DNA from: an uncultured Myxococcales bacterium
Lineage (GTDB): Bacteria; Myxococcota_A; UBA9042
Direction: 5' to 3'
NCBI GenBank assembly: GCA_903842345.1
Contig: CAIMLR010000007.1
Coordinates: forward strand, 310,001-374,000
Length of the DNA stretch: 64,000 bases
Positions within the stretch are counted from its first letter, which is position 1. Each line of letters starts with the position of its first letter. Positions 17,127 to 26,205 of the stretch are shown one piece after another. Made by a program: the position numbers and the translations under genes. Below the pieces are notes generated by a model. It worked only from the letters and a program-made list of their open reading frames with translations. It made no database searches and was not told where the DNA came from.

Positions 17127-18332
17127 TCAACCGTCAAGCAGCGCCTCGGTCATGCGAAACAGCCCAACCAGCGAATCCGGCTCATCCGGCGCACGCGGCA
17201 CCGGCAGCACCTCAAGGTCGCGCGCCAGGCCACGGACAGTCTCGACCACGCGCGCGTCCGCGAGCGCCAGCGTTCCCAGGCGCCGCGCCGCTTCTGCCAG
17301 GAGCTTGGCGGTCCGCGGCGCCTGCCGGGCATCGCCGCCAATCGCGTCCGGCCCGAGCTGCAGCAACAGCGCTTCGAGCTGCGCTTCCAGTTCTGGCCCC
17401 GCCTGTGCCGGCGCAACCGGAAAGGGCGCAACGCGATTGACGAGCCACGCCGCAGCGTACATCTCCTGCTCCTTGAGCTTTTTCCACAGGTACCGCGCCT
17501 CTTCCGTCGACGTCGCATCGCACGAGGACACCAGCACGAACGCCGTCTCCGGCCCGCGCAGCAGCGCCTGCGTCCGCCGCGCGCCTTCCACGAAGCCCTC
17601 GAACGTGTCCGAAAGGTGCGAGAAAAACTGCAGCAGCTCGCTGAACATCTCCACCGAGGTGAACCGCGACAGCCCGCGCATCACCACGCTGCCGGCGCGA
17701 AAGGGCCCAGTGCGCAGCTTCTGGCTCGGTTTGAGCAGCATCTGGAAAGCCCGCGAGTCAAAGAGCCCCACGAGGCGATCCGGCGCGTCCAGGAAATCGA
17801 GGGCGTGGGCGGACGGCGGCGTGTCGAGCACAATCAGGTCCCACTGGCCCGACGTCGCCGACTCGTAGAGCCGCTCCATCGCCATGTACTCCTGCGTGCC
17901 CGCCAGCGTCGTCGATGCCTGCCGGTAGAAGGGATGGTTGAGAATCGCGTCGCGCGACTCCGGCGTCTTGGCGTAGCGGCCCACGACGCGGTCAAAGGTG
18001 CGCTTCACGTCGAGCATCGCGGCGTCCAGCGGCGCCGCCACGACGCAGTGCTGCGCGGCAAAGTCCGCCACCGGGATGCGCTGCACGTTCTCGTCAAACT
18101 TCTCGATGCCGAGCGCCGACGCCAGCCGCCGCGCCGGGTCCACCGTCAGCACCAGCGTGCGCCGTCCAAGCCGCGCTGCCGCCACGCCAATCGCCGCCGA
18201 GAGCGTGGTCTTGCCAACGCCGCCCGCGCCCACCACGACGATGACGCGCTTGTCCGCGATGATGTGGGCGAGAGACAGAGGCACGCGCTTCCCGAACGCC
18301 GATGACCGGCGCAGACTCGATACACGCTGCAA
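17127..18332 (-). CDS. ArsA/GET3-family ATPase
   Basis: A cytosolic P-loop ATPase of 401 residues. The deviant Walker A is VGAGGVGKTT at about 34-43, followed by LVLTVDPARRLASALG and the switch element LIVLDTPPSAHALDFLD. These are hallmarks of the ArsA/GET3 branch that powers arsenite pumps or membrane-protein targeting. No arsB, arsR or arsC gene is nearby, so arsenite export is unlikely; chaperone-like or cell-envelope roles have been proposed for similar stand-alone proteins. The start is uncertain: TTG at 18332 gives the full frame, whereas GTG at 18284 starts 17 residues before the P-loop. Confidence 0.82.
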   Translation of the reverse strand: MQRVSSLRRSSAFGKRVPLSLAHIIADKRVIVVVGAGGVGKTTLSAAIGVAAARLGRRTLVLTVDPARRLASALGIEKFDENVQRIPVADFAAQHCVVAAPLDAAMLDVKRTFDRVVGRYAKTPESRDAILNHPFYRQASTTLAGTQEYMAMERLYESATSGQWDLIVLDTPPSAHALDFLDAPDRLVGLFDSRAFQMLLKPSQKLRTGPFRAGSVVMRGLSRFTSVEMFSELLQFFSHLSDTFEGFVEGARRTQALLRGPETAFVLVSSCDATSTEEARYLWKKLKEQEMYAAAWLVNRVAPFPVAPAQAGPELEAQLEALLLQLGPDAIGGDARQAPRTAKLLAEAARRLGTLALADARVVETVRGLARDLEVLPVPRAPDEPDSLVGLFRMTEALLDG

Positions 18333-18353
18333 CCGCAGACGTCAAAGGGTCCG

Positions 18354-18911
18354 ATGCAAACAACCGCGCCGCTAAACCGTTCGCAACCGGAGAACGCCTC
18401 GTATTTCCATGCGGTTGCCATTCCGAAATTCGTCGCGCTGTGGCTGGGCAGCTTGGGGCTCTACGGGCTCTACTGGTTCCACGCGCACTGGCAAGTGATC
18501 CGCCAGCGGCAAGGTGGCGACATCAAGCCCTGGCAGCGGACGCTGCTGGCGGGCTCTTACTGCGAGCCGCTGCTGCAGCTGTTTCTGGACGCGGCCAATG
18601 GCACGCCGGACATCCAGGCGTTCAAGCCGCGCGTCCGGGCGATCCTCTGGCTGTTGATGACGGCGACGCTGTTTTTTGGCCCGCCGTTGAGTCTGCTTTG
18701 CCCGCTGGCGTTCCTGCCGCTCATCGCCGGCCAACGCGTCGCCAACCAGGTCAGCGCGGTGCGCACGCCGGGGGCGGACCGCAATTCCCGGTTCCGCCCG
18801 CGCGAGTGGCTGGCGCTGCTGCCGCTCGCGCTCCTGCTGTTGGCCGCGGCGCTCATGGCCTGCGGATTTGACAGCGCTTCCGTGCCCAAGCCCGGTCACG
18901 CGACGCCCTAG
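18354..18911 (+). CDS. Integral membrane protein of unknown function
   Basis: A 185-residue protein with membrane helices near residues 26-45, 95-130 (two closely spaced) and 150-170. The segment LWLGSLGLYGLYWFHAHW followed by IRQRQGGDIKPWQR has the look of a small family of bacterial membrane proteins with a conserved aromatic first helix, but I cannot name it with confidence. It diverges from the ArsA-like gene across 21 bases and is followed after 117 bases by the RND adaptor gene. No catalytic motif is visible. Confidence 0.7.
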   Translation: MQTTAPLNRSQPENASYFHAVAIPKFVALWLGSLGLYGLYWFHAHWQVIRQRQGGDIKPWQRTLLAGSYCEPLLQLFLDAANGTPDIQAFKPRVRAILWLLMTATLFFGPPLSLLCPLAFLPLIAGQRVANQVSAVRTPGADRNSRFRPREWLALLPLALLLLAAALMACGFDSASVPKPGHATP

Positions 18912-19028
18912 AATCCTACGCAACGGCCGGTGGCGGCACAGGCCGATGCGTGGCATCATCCCACCCCGCTGCGATGGGAAAGCCCGACGCGCACTAGCTG
19001 GCCCGACAGGCGCCATGGGTGGAATACA

Positions 19029-20144
19029 ATGCGTTGGCAGGTTCTTGCTCTCCACACCGCCGCGCTCTTCGGCCTCGCTGCTTGCCAAAGCCACGGCGCT
19101 CCGGCGCTGCCCGCCAAGATCGCCGCGCCCAGCAAGCTGGCCAATGGCCGGATTCACGTGCCGCCCGAATCCATGCAGTACGTCCAGGTCGCGGTGGCGA
19201 CGCAGAGCGCGGGGCGGATTCCGCTGCGCGCACCGGCGCGCGTGGCGTTTCGCGATGGCGCGGTGTCGCGCTTGGGCGTGCCCGTACCCGCGCGCGTTTC
19301 CGCCGTGCACGTCGCGCTGGGTGAGGAAGTGTCGCGCGGGACGGCGCTCGTCACGCTGGCGAGCGCAGAAGCGGCGGCGGCACGCGCCAACGTTGAACGC
19401 GGCCATCTGGAAGTCCGCGCCGCGCAGGAATTGGTCAAACGCCAAAAAGAGATGGTCAAGTCAGGCGTTGGCATTGAGATGGAGCGGTTCACCGCCGAAA
19501 TGCGCTTGGCCGAGGCGAAGTCGGACCTGCGCAAGTCCTTGGAAGAGGCCAATCTGCTCGGCGACGACCGCGACGTGACCGTCACCATTCGCGCGCCGAT
19601 GGACGGCAAGATCCTGGCGCTGCGGGCGACCGTCGGGGCGTCCGTGGAGCCGTCGGGCGAGCCGGTCGTGGAGATCGGCAACCCGCGGCTGCTGTGGGTC
19701 GTCGCGGAAGTGTTTGAGCAGGATTTGCAGGCCGTGCGCGCGGGCGCGACGGTCTCGGTCGAGATCAGCTCCATCGACGGGCCGCTTGCCGGTCGCGTGG
19801 AAGCGATTTCCGGCCACGTCGATCCGAACGCCCGGCGCGTGCCCGTGTTCATCACCTTGGACGCCGGCGACGTCGCGCGCCTCCGCCCGGGCATGTTCGC
19901 CGCCGTGCGCATTGAAACCGACGCGGTCCACGGCGTGCCCGTGCCGTCGACCGCGGTGTTGGTCAAGGAAGGCGGCATCAACGTCGTCTACGTGCAGGTG
20001 GAGGACGGCTTTGAGCCGCGCATCGTCACGGTTGGCCGCAGTTTTGAAGGCCACGTGGAGATTCTGCACGGGCTGCAGGTCGGCGAGAAAGTCGTGGTCG
20101 GCGGCGCGCTGCTCCTCGATGGCTCGTCCGAGCAGCGGCTTTAG
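19029..20144 (+). CDS. RND efflux periplasmic adaptor lipoprotein (CzcB/CusB type)
   Basis: Membrane-fusion subunit linking an inner-membrane RND pump to an outer-membrane channel. The start at 19029 gives a lipoprotein signal with lipobox LAAC, then 371 residues in total. Recognisable parts are the barrel-sandwich hybrid (RVSAVHVALGEEVSRGTALVTL), a helical hairpin from about residue 120 to 180, and the second half-lipoyl (IRAPMDGKILALRATVG). A beta-barrel region and a C-terminal membrane-proximal domain follow. The RND pump gene begins 30 bases downstream. An open frame extends 33 codons upstream but lacks a signal sequence. The metal-binding N-terminal Met cluster of CusB is not evident. 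Confidence 0.9.
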   Translation: MRWQVLALHTAALFGLAACQSHGAPALPAKIAAPSKLANGRIHVPPESMQYVQVAVATQSAGRIPLRAPARVAFRDGAVSRLGVPVPARVSAVHVALGEEVSRGTALVTLASAEAAAARANVERGHLEVRAAQELVKRQKEMVKSGVGIEMERFTAEMRLAEAKSDLRKSLEEANLLGDDRDVTVTIRAPMDGKILALRATVGASVEPSGEPVVEIGNPRLLWVVAEVFEQDLQAVRAGATVSVEISSIDGPLAGRVEAISGHVDPNARRVPVFITLDAGDVARLRPGMFAAVRIETDAVHGVPVPSTAVLVKEGGINVVYVQVEDGFEPRIVTVGRSFEGHVEILHGLQVGEKVVVGGALLLDGSSEQRL

Positions 20145-20174
20145 CCTCATGAGCGACCGCGAGGGAGTCACGTC

Positions 20175-23100
20175 GTGCTAGGACCGCTGCTGACGTTCTT
20201 TATCCAGCGGCGGGCCGGCACGGTCGCTTTTGCGCTCGCCGTCGCGGCCTTGGGCGTCCATTCCTACATGCGCACGCCGGTGGAAGCGTTCCCGGACGTG
20301 ACCAACGTGCAGGTCACGGTCATCGGCCAGGTGCCGGGCCTCGCCGCGGAGGAGATGGAGCGGCAGATCTCCGTGCCGCTGGAGCGCGCGCTCAATGGCA
20401 CGCCGGGCATGATCGGCATGCGCAGCGAATCGCAGTTCGGCCTCTCGCTCGTCACGCTGGTGTTTGACGACTCCGCGGATTCTTTCCGCTCGCGCGTGCT
20501 CATCCAGGAGCGCATCAGCGCCGCGGACGTGCCGCGCGACGCCAAGATCGAGCTCGCGCCCAACGCGACGCCGCTGGGCAAAATCTACCAATACCGCGTG
20601 CATTCCGATCGCCACGACCTGTACCAGTTGCGCAGCGAGCAGGAATTCACCATCGCCAAGCACCTGCGGCAAGTGCCGGGCGTGGCCGACGTCGTGAGTT
20701 TTGGCGGGATGCTCAAGGAGTTCCACGTTGAGGTGGACCCGGACCGGCTGCTGGCCACCGGCCTGACGCTGGACGACGTCGTGCAGGTCATGGAGCGCTC
20801 CAACAAGAACGCGGGCGGGGGCTTCCTGCACCGCGGCGATCAGGAGTTCGTGATTCGCTCGATGGGCTACCTCGGCGGGCCGCGCGACATCGAACGCGTC
20901 GTGGTGCGCGCTGACAAGGGTTCGCCGGTCACGGTCGGCGACGTCGCGCGCGTGGTGCAGTCCCATACGCCGCGGCGCGGCACGGTGGCGCAGGATCACG
21001 ATCTGGAGATCGTTGAAGGCGTGGTGCTGCTGCGGCGCGGCGAGAATCCATCGGACGTGCTGGACGGCGTGCACAAGAAGGTGGACGAACTGAACCACGG
21101 CATCCTGCCCAAAGGCATGGAACTGCGCCCGCACTACGACCGCACGGTGCTGGTCAGCCAGACCATGAAGACGGTGAACCACAACTTGCTGGAAGGCGCG
21201 CTGCTGGTGCTGGCGGTTGTGTGGCTGTTCCTGCGCTCGATTCGCGCGGCGCTGATCGTCACGGCGGTGATTCCGCTGGCGATCCTCGTGGCGTTCATCG
21301 GCCTGAGCGCGCTGGGGCTGCCGGCGAACCTGATTTCCATGGGCGCGATCGACTTTGGCATCCTCGTGGACGGCGCGGTGATCCTCGTCGAGCGGGCGAT
21401 TCACTCGGTGCGCGAGCACCGGCCCAAGACGCAAAAACAACTGCGCCTGCTGATCGCTCGCTCCGCCCTGGAAGTGGCGCGGCCGACGCTGTTCGCGATG
21501 TCCATCATCATCGCCGCGCTGATTCCGGTGTTTACCCTGGAGCGCGTGGAGGGCCGCATTTTCCGGCCGCTGGCAATGACGTACTCGTTTGCGCTGCTGG
21601 GCGCGCTCGTGTTCTCGCTGTCGCTGGTGCCGGCGCTTTCCGCGATCCTGCTGCGCCCCCAGGACGCGGAGACGCACGAGCCGCGCTGGCTGCTGGCGCT
21701 GGAGTGCGGGTACGCGTGGGTCATCCAGCGGGCGATCCGGCTGCGCTACCTCGTCGTGGTGCTGATGGTCCTGCTGGCGGCGGCGGGCGCGGTTGCGACA
21801 AAAAAGCTGGGCACGGAATTCCTGCCGACGCTGGACGAAGGCGACGTGTTTGTGTTCACGGAGATGCCGCCGTCGATTTCACTGGAACGCGCGCAGCTCC
21901 TGCTGGCCGACGTCCGCGAGACGATCCTGAAATTTCCGGAAGTGCGCGCCTGCCTGACCGAGCACGGTCGCCCGGAAGACGGCACGGACAATGAAGGCGC
22001 CAACATCGGCCAGACCGCCGTGCGCTTCCATCCGCGCGAATCGTGGCGGCCGGGCTGGAACAAGCAGCGGCTGATCGAGGCGATGCGCAAGGAGCTGGCC
22101 ATCATCCCCGGCGCGCGCTTCAACTTCAGTCAGCCGATCAAGGACCGCGTGGAAGAAGCCGTGAGCGGCGTGCGTGGTCAGGTGGTGCTGAAGATCTTTG
22201 GCCGCGATTTTGACGTGATGCGCAAGAAGCTGTTGGAGATCATCGACGTGCTCAAGCCGATCGGCGGGGTCGTCGATCTGGACATTTACCGCGATTCGAC
22301 GGTGCCGCAGCTGCAGATTCGCCTGGACCGGCAAGCGCTGGCGCGCGAGGGCATCAGCGTGGACAGCGCGCAGGAGCACGTGGAAGCGGCCATGGCCGGG
22401 CGGATCGTGACGCAGCTGTGGGAAGGCGAACGGCCGGTGCCAATTCGCGTGCGGCTGCCCCACGCGGAGAGCCAGAGCGAGGATCGCATCGCCCAGACAC
22501 TGATGCCGGCGCCGTCGGGCGCGCAAGTGCCGCTGGGACGCGTGGCGCAGATCGGCATGGCCAACGGGCGGGCGGCGATCAACCGCGAGTCCAATAGCCG
22601 GTTTGCCGCGCTGAAGTTCAACGTGGAAGGCCGCGATCTTGGCTCCGTCATCCAGGAGGCGATGGCGGCTGTGCAGGCCAAGATCAAGGTCGAGGATGGC
22701 TACAACCTTGTGTGGGCCGGTGAATTCGAGAACCAACAGCGGGCGATGAAGCGGCTGGCGGTGATCATTCCGGTGGCGATTTTCGTTGTGATGGCGCTGC
22801 TCTACGCCGCGCTGGGTTCGGCACGCGCGGCGGGTACGGTGCTGCTTGTGGCGCCGTTCGCGATGGTCGGCGGGGTGTTCGCGCTGGGCGGGATGCACAT
22901 TGCGATGTCGGTGTCGTCGGCGATCGGCTTCATCGCGCTGCTCGGCCAGGTGTCGCTGTCTGGCCTGTTGGTGGTGGGCGCGATCGACGCAGAGCGCCGC
23001 GCAGGCGTGGGCAATTTTGAAGCGGCGGCGATTGGCGCGGCCAACCGGTTCCGCGCGGTGCTGATGGCGAGCCTGCTGGCAATGCTCGGGCTGATGCCGA

Positions 23101-23258
23101 TGGTGGTGAGCGAGGAAGTGGGCGCGGAGACGCAGCGGCCGTTCGCGACGGCGATTGTCGGCGGGATGGTGACGACGCTGTTTGTGGTGCTGTTCGTGCT
23201 GCCGGTGATCTACACGTGGACGGCGGGCAAGTTCGCGGAGCCGACCGAGGAGGAGTAA
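20175..23258 (+). CDS. Heavy-metal efflux RND pump (CzcA family)
   Basis: A proton-driven inner-membrane exporter of 1027 residues with two repeats of six membrane helices and two large periplasmic loops. The fourth helix carries IDFGILVDGAVILVE (about 392-406); this D/D/E pattern is the signature of HME-RND pumps for divalent cations such as Zn, Co, Cd or Ni, unlike the monovalent-type CusA helix. The start is GTG at 20175 behind GAGGGAG. Together with the adaptor it forms a two-gene unit; no outer-membrane factor gene adjoins, so one must be supplied from elsewhere. No metal-sensing regulator is visible here. Confidence 0.93.
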   Translation: MLGPLLTFFIQRRAGTVAFALAVAALGVHSYMRTPVEAFPDVTNVQVTVIGQVPGLAAEEMERQISVPLERALNGTPGMIGMRSESQFGLSLVTLVFDDSADSFRSRVLIQERISAADVPRDAKIELAPNATPLGKIYQYRVHSDRHDLYQLRSEQEFTIAKHLRQVPGVADVVSFGGMLKEFHVEVDPDRLLATGLTLDDVVQVMERSNKNAGGGFLHRGDQEFVIRSMGYLGGPRDIERVVVRADKGSPVTVGDVARVVQSHTPRRGTVAQDHDLEIVEGVVLLRRGENPSDVLDGVHKKVDELNHGILPKGMELRPHYDRTVLVSQTMKTVNHNLLEGALLVLAVVWLFLRSIRAALIVTAVIPLAILVAFIGLSALGLPANLISMGAIDFGILVDGAVILVERAIHSVREHRPKTQKQLRLLIARSALEVARPTLFAMSIIIAALIPVFTLERVEGRIFRPLAMTYSFALLGALVFSLSLVPALSAILLRPQDAETHEPRWLLALECGYAWVIQRAIRLRYLVVVLMVLLAAAGAVATKKLGTEFLPTLDEGDVFVFTEMPPSISLERAQLLLADVRETILKFPEVRACLTEHGRPEDGTDNEGANIGQTAVRFHPRESWRPGWNKQRLIEAMRKELAIIPGARFNFSQPIKDRVEEAVSGVRGQVVLKIFGRDFDVMRKKLLEIIDVLKPIGGVVDLDIYRDSTVPQLQIRLDRQALAREGISVDSAQEHVEAAMAGRIVTQLWEGERPVPIRVRLPHAESQSEDRIAQTLMPAPSGAQVPLGRVAQIGMANGRAAINRESNSRFAALKFNVEGRDLGSVIQEAMAAVQAKIKVEDGYNLVWAGEFENQQRAMKRLAVIIPVAIFVVMALLYAALGSARAAGTVLLVAPFAMVGGVFALGGMHIAMSVSSAIGFIALLGQVSLSGLLVVGAIDAERRAGVGNFEAAAIGAANRFRAVLMASLLAMLGLMPMVVSEEVGAETQRPFATAIVGGMVTTLFVVLFVLPVIYTWTAGKFAEPTEEE

Positions 23259-23279
23259 GCGGCTGCGCACCGCCACTGC

Positions 23280-23819
23280 TCACGCACGCCGTCGCCCGCC
23301 GCGCTCCAGCCAGTAGAATCCAATCAGCACAAGCTCCCAGGCGATTGCGGTGACCAGCCAGGGCCGGACGCCCAGGGCCTCGGCAATCGTGACCGGCCCC
23401 CAATTGCCCAGCGCCACCAGCCGCGGCATGACGAACGGATACAGCCAGCCAAACAGGACTGCGCCCGCGTAGAGCCCCAGAAAGCCGGGAATCAGGTAGT
23501 CGATTCGGCCCTCGCCCGCGCCCGCCGCGACCGTCCCCGGGCAGAAACCGGACAGCGCCATGCCCGCGCCAAACACGACGCCGCCGAGCAGCACGCCCCA
23601 GACGTACGTCACCGGCAGCGGATAGTCGCCCGCCAGCCCCAGCGCCGCCAGCACCTGCAGCAGCAGCGCACCCACGACAAGCGCGCTCAGCATGAACTGC
23701 ATCACGGCGAAATCGCGGAGGCGAAAGATGTTGACGATGCGGTCGTAGCGCGACAGCCCGGCACGCTGCAGCAGCCAGCCGAAGCAGAAACCGATGAGCA
23801 CTGGCTTGAGCACATCCAT
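23280..23819 (-). CDS. YeeE/YedE-type sulfur transporter, C-terminal-like half
   Basis: A 179-residue polytopic membrane protein. The Gly-rich motif GAGMALSGFCPGTVAAG (C93 in the FCPGT element) matches the repeat motif of YeeE/YedE (TsuA) proteins, where conserved Cys residues relay thiosulfate or a sulfur moiety across the membrane. Full-length family members contain two such halves; here each half is a separate gene. The ATG at 23819 overlaps the stop of the upstream half gene. The 3' end converges on the RND pump gene with a 21-base gap. Confidence 0.85.
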   Translation of the reverse strand: MDVLKPVLIGFCFGWLLQRAGLSRYDRIVNIFRLRDFAVMQFMLSALVVGALLLQVLAALGLAGDYPLPVTYVWGVLLGGVVFGAGMALSGFCPGTVAAGAGEGRIDYLIPGFLGLYAGAVLFGWLYPFVMPRLVALGNWGPVTIAEALGVRPWLVTAIAWELVLIGFYWLERGGRRRA

Positions 23820-24328
23820 CAGCGCCTCCGGTAAATGAGCCACGCGGTGGGAATGCCGCCTGCGAACATGCCGGCCATGAACAGGAACGCGGCGGGGACG
23901 AGCGCGGCACCCCCGGAAACGGCGAGGCTGGCGGTGCAGCCACCGGCGATGCCGCCGGCGATTTCCGTGAGCATGGAGCCGACAAACGCGAGGACGAAGC
24001 GCTTGGTGCGGCTGGGGCCAAAGACGTCGATCCACTGGCGGTCGGGCATGGTGCGGATGCGGAAGGTGCCGGCGAGCGACGACGCGGCGAACGCGCCCAG
24101 GAGGCCGCCGACGATGACCCAGACGTCCCAGGTGATGCCCGTGGGCACGATGCCGCGCCAGTAGAGGCTGTCCGGCGTGACGACGCGGCCGAGATAGCCG
24201 GACAGATGCTGCCATGCGCCCGCGCCGCTGAGGCGGTGGCCTCCGAGCGCCATGCTGCACGCGACGACGATGCCGAGCAGCGCACCCGCGACATACGGCG
24301 ACCACGCCGGACGGCGAAGCGGATTCAT
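23819..24328 (-). CDS. YeeE/YedE-type sulfur transporter, N-terminal-like half
   Basis: A 169-residue membrane protein with four to five hydrophobic segments. It contains the family motif EIAGGIAGGCTASLAVSGG with a central Cys, equivalent to the first pore loop of the thiosulfate transporter TsuA/YeeE. The start ATG overlaps the end of the upstream cytochrome gene by four bases, and its stop overlaps the start of the second half gene. The three genes therefore form a tightly coupled operon. Split YeeE/YedE pairs are known in proteobacteria, so this need not be a broken gene. Confidence 0.85.
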   Translation of the reverse strand: MNPLRRPAWSPYVAGALLGIVVACSMALGGHRLSGAGAWQHLSGYLGRVVTPDSLYWRGIVPTGITWDVWVIVGGLLGAFAASSLAGTFRIRTMPDRQWIDVFGPSRTKRFVLAFVGSMLTEIAGGIAGGCTASLAVSGGAALVPAAFLFMAGMFAGGIPTAWLIYRRR

Positions 24329-24855
24329 GGTTGGCCTCCAGAGGCGCGACGGCGGCGCTCATTCCACCAGATGGACGCACCACCGGCGAGCGCGAGGGCA
24401 AGCGCGATGGCGGCGGCAGCGGCGTTGGCGTCGGGCGCAGACGGTGGAGCGGGCGGGCGCGCTGGCGCACGGGCGTCGGCGGCTGTGGGCGCGTGCGCCA
24501 GCGGTGCGGCAGGCTGAAGGGAGGATCGATAGCCGGCGGCGAGTTGCTCCGCCTTGCCACCGTGGCACATCGCCGTACCGCACGTGATCCGGAACGCACG
24601 CAGCGGATCCATCAGGCCGTCGTGCGCGGCCGCGTTCGCTGTCGCGGTACCGTCGCCGCCGTGGCACGCCACACAGAAGTCGCCAAACGCGTGGTCCTTG
24701 TGCCACGGGCGACCGTCCGCGAGGACCGGATGCTGCTTGTTGATCTCGTGGCACTGTCGGCACTGGGAGACGGTCGCACCGCACTGCGCCAACGCATCGG
24801 CACCCGCGAGTGAGACCGCGACGGCGAGGATCAGAAGCGAAATCAGCCAACGCAT
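24325..24855 (-). CDS. Membrane-anchored c-type cytochrome with three haem motifs
   Basis: First gene of the YeeE/YedE operon, 176 residues. A signal peptide (MRWLISLLILAVAVSLAGADALA) leads to CRQCH (32-36), CVACH (61-65) and CGTAMCH (92-98). The first two are classical CX2CH haem c sites; the third has CX4CH spacing, used by some multihaem cytochromes. A Pro/Ala linker then leads to a C-terminal membrane helix and a basic tail, so the haem domain sits in the periplasm tethered to the inner membrane. The 4-base overlap with the transporter suggests coupling of sulfur-compound uptake to electron transfer. An in-frame ATG six codons upstream is less likely. Confidence 0.82.
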   Translation of the reverse strand: MRWLISLLILAVAVSLAGADALAQCGATVSQCRQCHEINKQHPVLADGRPWHKDHAFGDFCVACHGGDGTATANAAAHDGLMDPLRAFRITCGTAMCHGGKAEQLAAGYRSSLQPAAPLAHAPTAADARAPARPPAPPSAPDANAAAAAIALALALAGGASIWWNERRRRASGGQP

Positions 24856-25009
24856 CGCACGTCCCAGTTGCACGCAACCGACGCAGCACTCACGACCTCT
24901 GCGCCACTTGCCAACTTAGGTCTGCACGGCGTTGCGTCAACGGCACAGGCCTTGCGGCCACGCAGGTTCCCTGTATCGTTGCAGTTCTATCCCGATCGCC
25001 GAGGTCCAC

Positions 25010-26065
25010 ATGTCCAAGCCCCACGCCACGCTCAAGGAACGCCTGGAAGGCACCGTCGCCCGTGGCATCCTTCGCTTGCCGCCCAATTGGATCGCCAAGC
25101 TGCTGGGCAAGCGCCGACGCGTCATCCACGGCATCGCGCTGGATCCGACGGTGCAGCTCAGCCTGGAGCTGTTCAAGCTGACGGGACGACCGACGATGGA
25201 CAAGCTCCCGCCGGACCGCGCGCGCATCGAATTCGCCAAGCTCGTGCCGATCGCCGACATCCTGCCGCGGCCGCTGCTGGACGTTCAGGACCGCAAGATC
25301 CCCGGGCCCGCGGGCGAAATCGCCATCCGCATCTACCGCGACAAGCCCGGCGTCCTCCCCGCGCTGGTCTTCGTCCACGGCGGCGGCTTCGTGGTCGGCG
25401 ACCTGGACACGCACGATCCGCCGCTGCGTGAACTGGCGCACCAGAGCGGCTGCGTCGTCATCGCGGTGGACTATCGCCTGGCGCCGGAGCATCCATTTCC
25501 GGCGGCGCGCGATGACGCAGCGGCGGCGCTGGCGTGGGTGCAGAAACAGGCAAAGTCGCTGCAGATCGACCGCATGAAGATCGCGATGGGCGGCGACAGC
25601 GCGGGCGGCAATCTGACGGCGGCGACGTGTCATCTGCTGTGGGAAACCGGCGGCCAGCTGCCCGCGGCGCAGCTGCTCATCTATCCGGCAACGGACATGC
25701 ACAATCTGGCGCCGTCGCGGGAAACGTACGCGGAGGGCTTCTTTCTGGACCGCGGGCTCATCGACATGTTCGTGCGCGCCTACGCACCGCTGCCGGGGCA
25801 GACCGCGGATCCGGGCGTCTCGCCGCTGCTTCATACGGACTTCTCCGGCCAGCCGCCAGCCCTGCTGCTGACTGCGGGCTTTGACCCGCTGCAGGACGAG
25901 GGCCTCGCCTACGGGCAGAAGCTGATGGCGGCGGGCACGCCGGTGGAATTCGTGCACTTCCCGACGCAGATTCACGGCGTTTTTGGCATGGCCGGCGCGG
26001 TCGCTGAAGGTCGGGAGGCGATCGCCGCGTGCGCGCGCTTCCTGCGCGAGACGTTCAGCGCGTGA
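25010..26065 (+). CDS. Alpha/beta-hydrolase esterase of the hormone-sensitive-lipase family
   Basis: A 351-residue cytosolic carboxylesterase. The oxyanion-hole motif HGGGFVVGD lies near residue 124 and the nucleophile elbow GDSAGG near residue 200. The acid and base appear in GFDPLQDEG and QIHGVFGM. A long N-terminal cap region (about 100 residues) is present. The ATG at 25010 has GAGG nine bases upstream; an upstream in-frame ATG at 24932 lies in sequence without coding character. Substrates in this family are short acyl esters; the physiological one is unknown. The gene is monocistronic and diverges from the cytochrome operon over 154 bases. Confidence 0.9.
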   Translation: MSKPHATLKERLEGTVARGILRLPPNWIAKLLGKRRRVIHGIALDPTVQLSLELFKLTGRPTMDKLPPDRARIEFAKLVPIADILPRPLLDVQDRKIPGPAGEIAIRIYRDKPGVLPALVFVHGGGFVVGDLDTHDPPLRELAHQSGCVVIAVDYRLAPEHPFPAARDDAAAALAWVQKQAKSLQIDRMKIAMGGDSAGGNLTAATCHLLWETGGQLPAAQLLIYPATDMHNLAPSRETYAEGFFLDRGLIDMFVRAYAPLPGQTADPGVSPLLHTDFSGQPPALLLTAGFDPLQDEGLAYGQKLMAAGTPVEFVHFPTQIHGVFGMAGAVAEGREAIAACARFLRETFSA

Positions 26066-26205
26066 CCTTCGGAAACGATGTCGAAACGTCAAATTGACGC
26101 CGCACGGCGAGTTTTTCGTTGACGGCGCCCGGAGCCTGCCGCAATCTCGCGGGCCTGTGGCGCAAGCGGACGTCACGCGCGCCTCCCTTCGACATCTGGA
26201 ATTTC

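Noticed and set aside
14790-18305. Plus-strand open frame of more than 1000 codons opposite the YfhO-like and ArsA-like genes
   Set aside because: Its composition is that of a GC-rich shadow, and the minus-strand genes carry clear family motifs and ribosome-binding sites.
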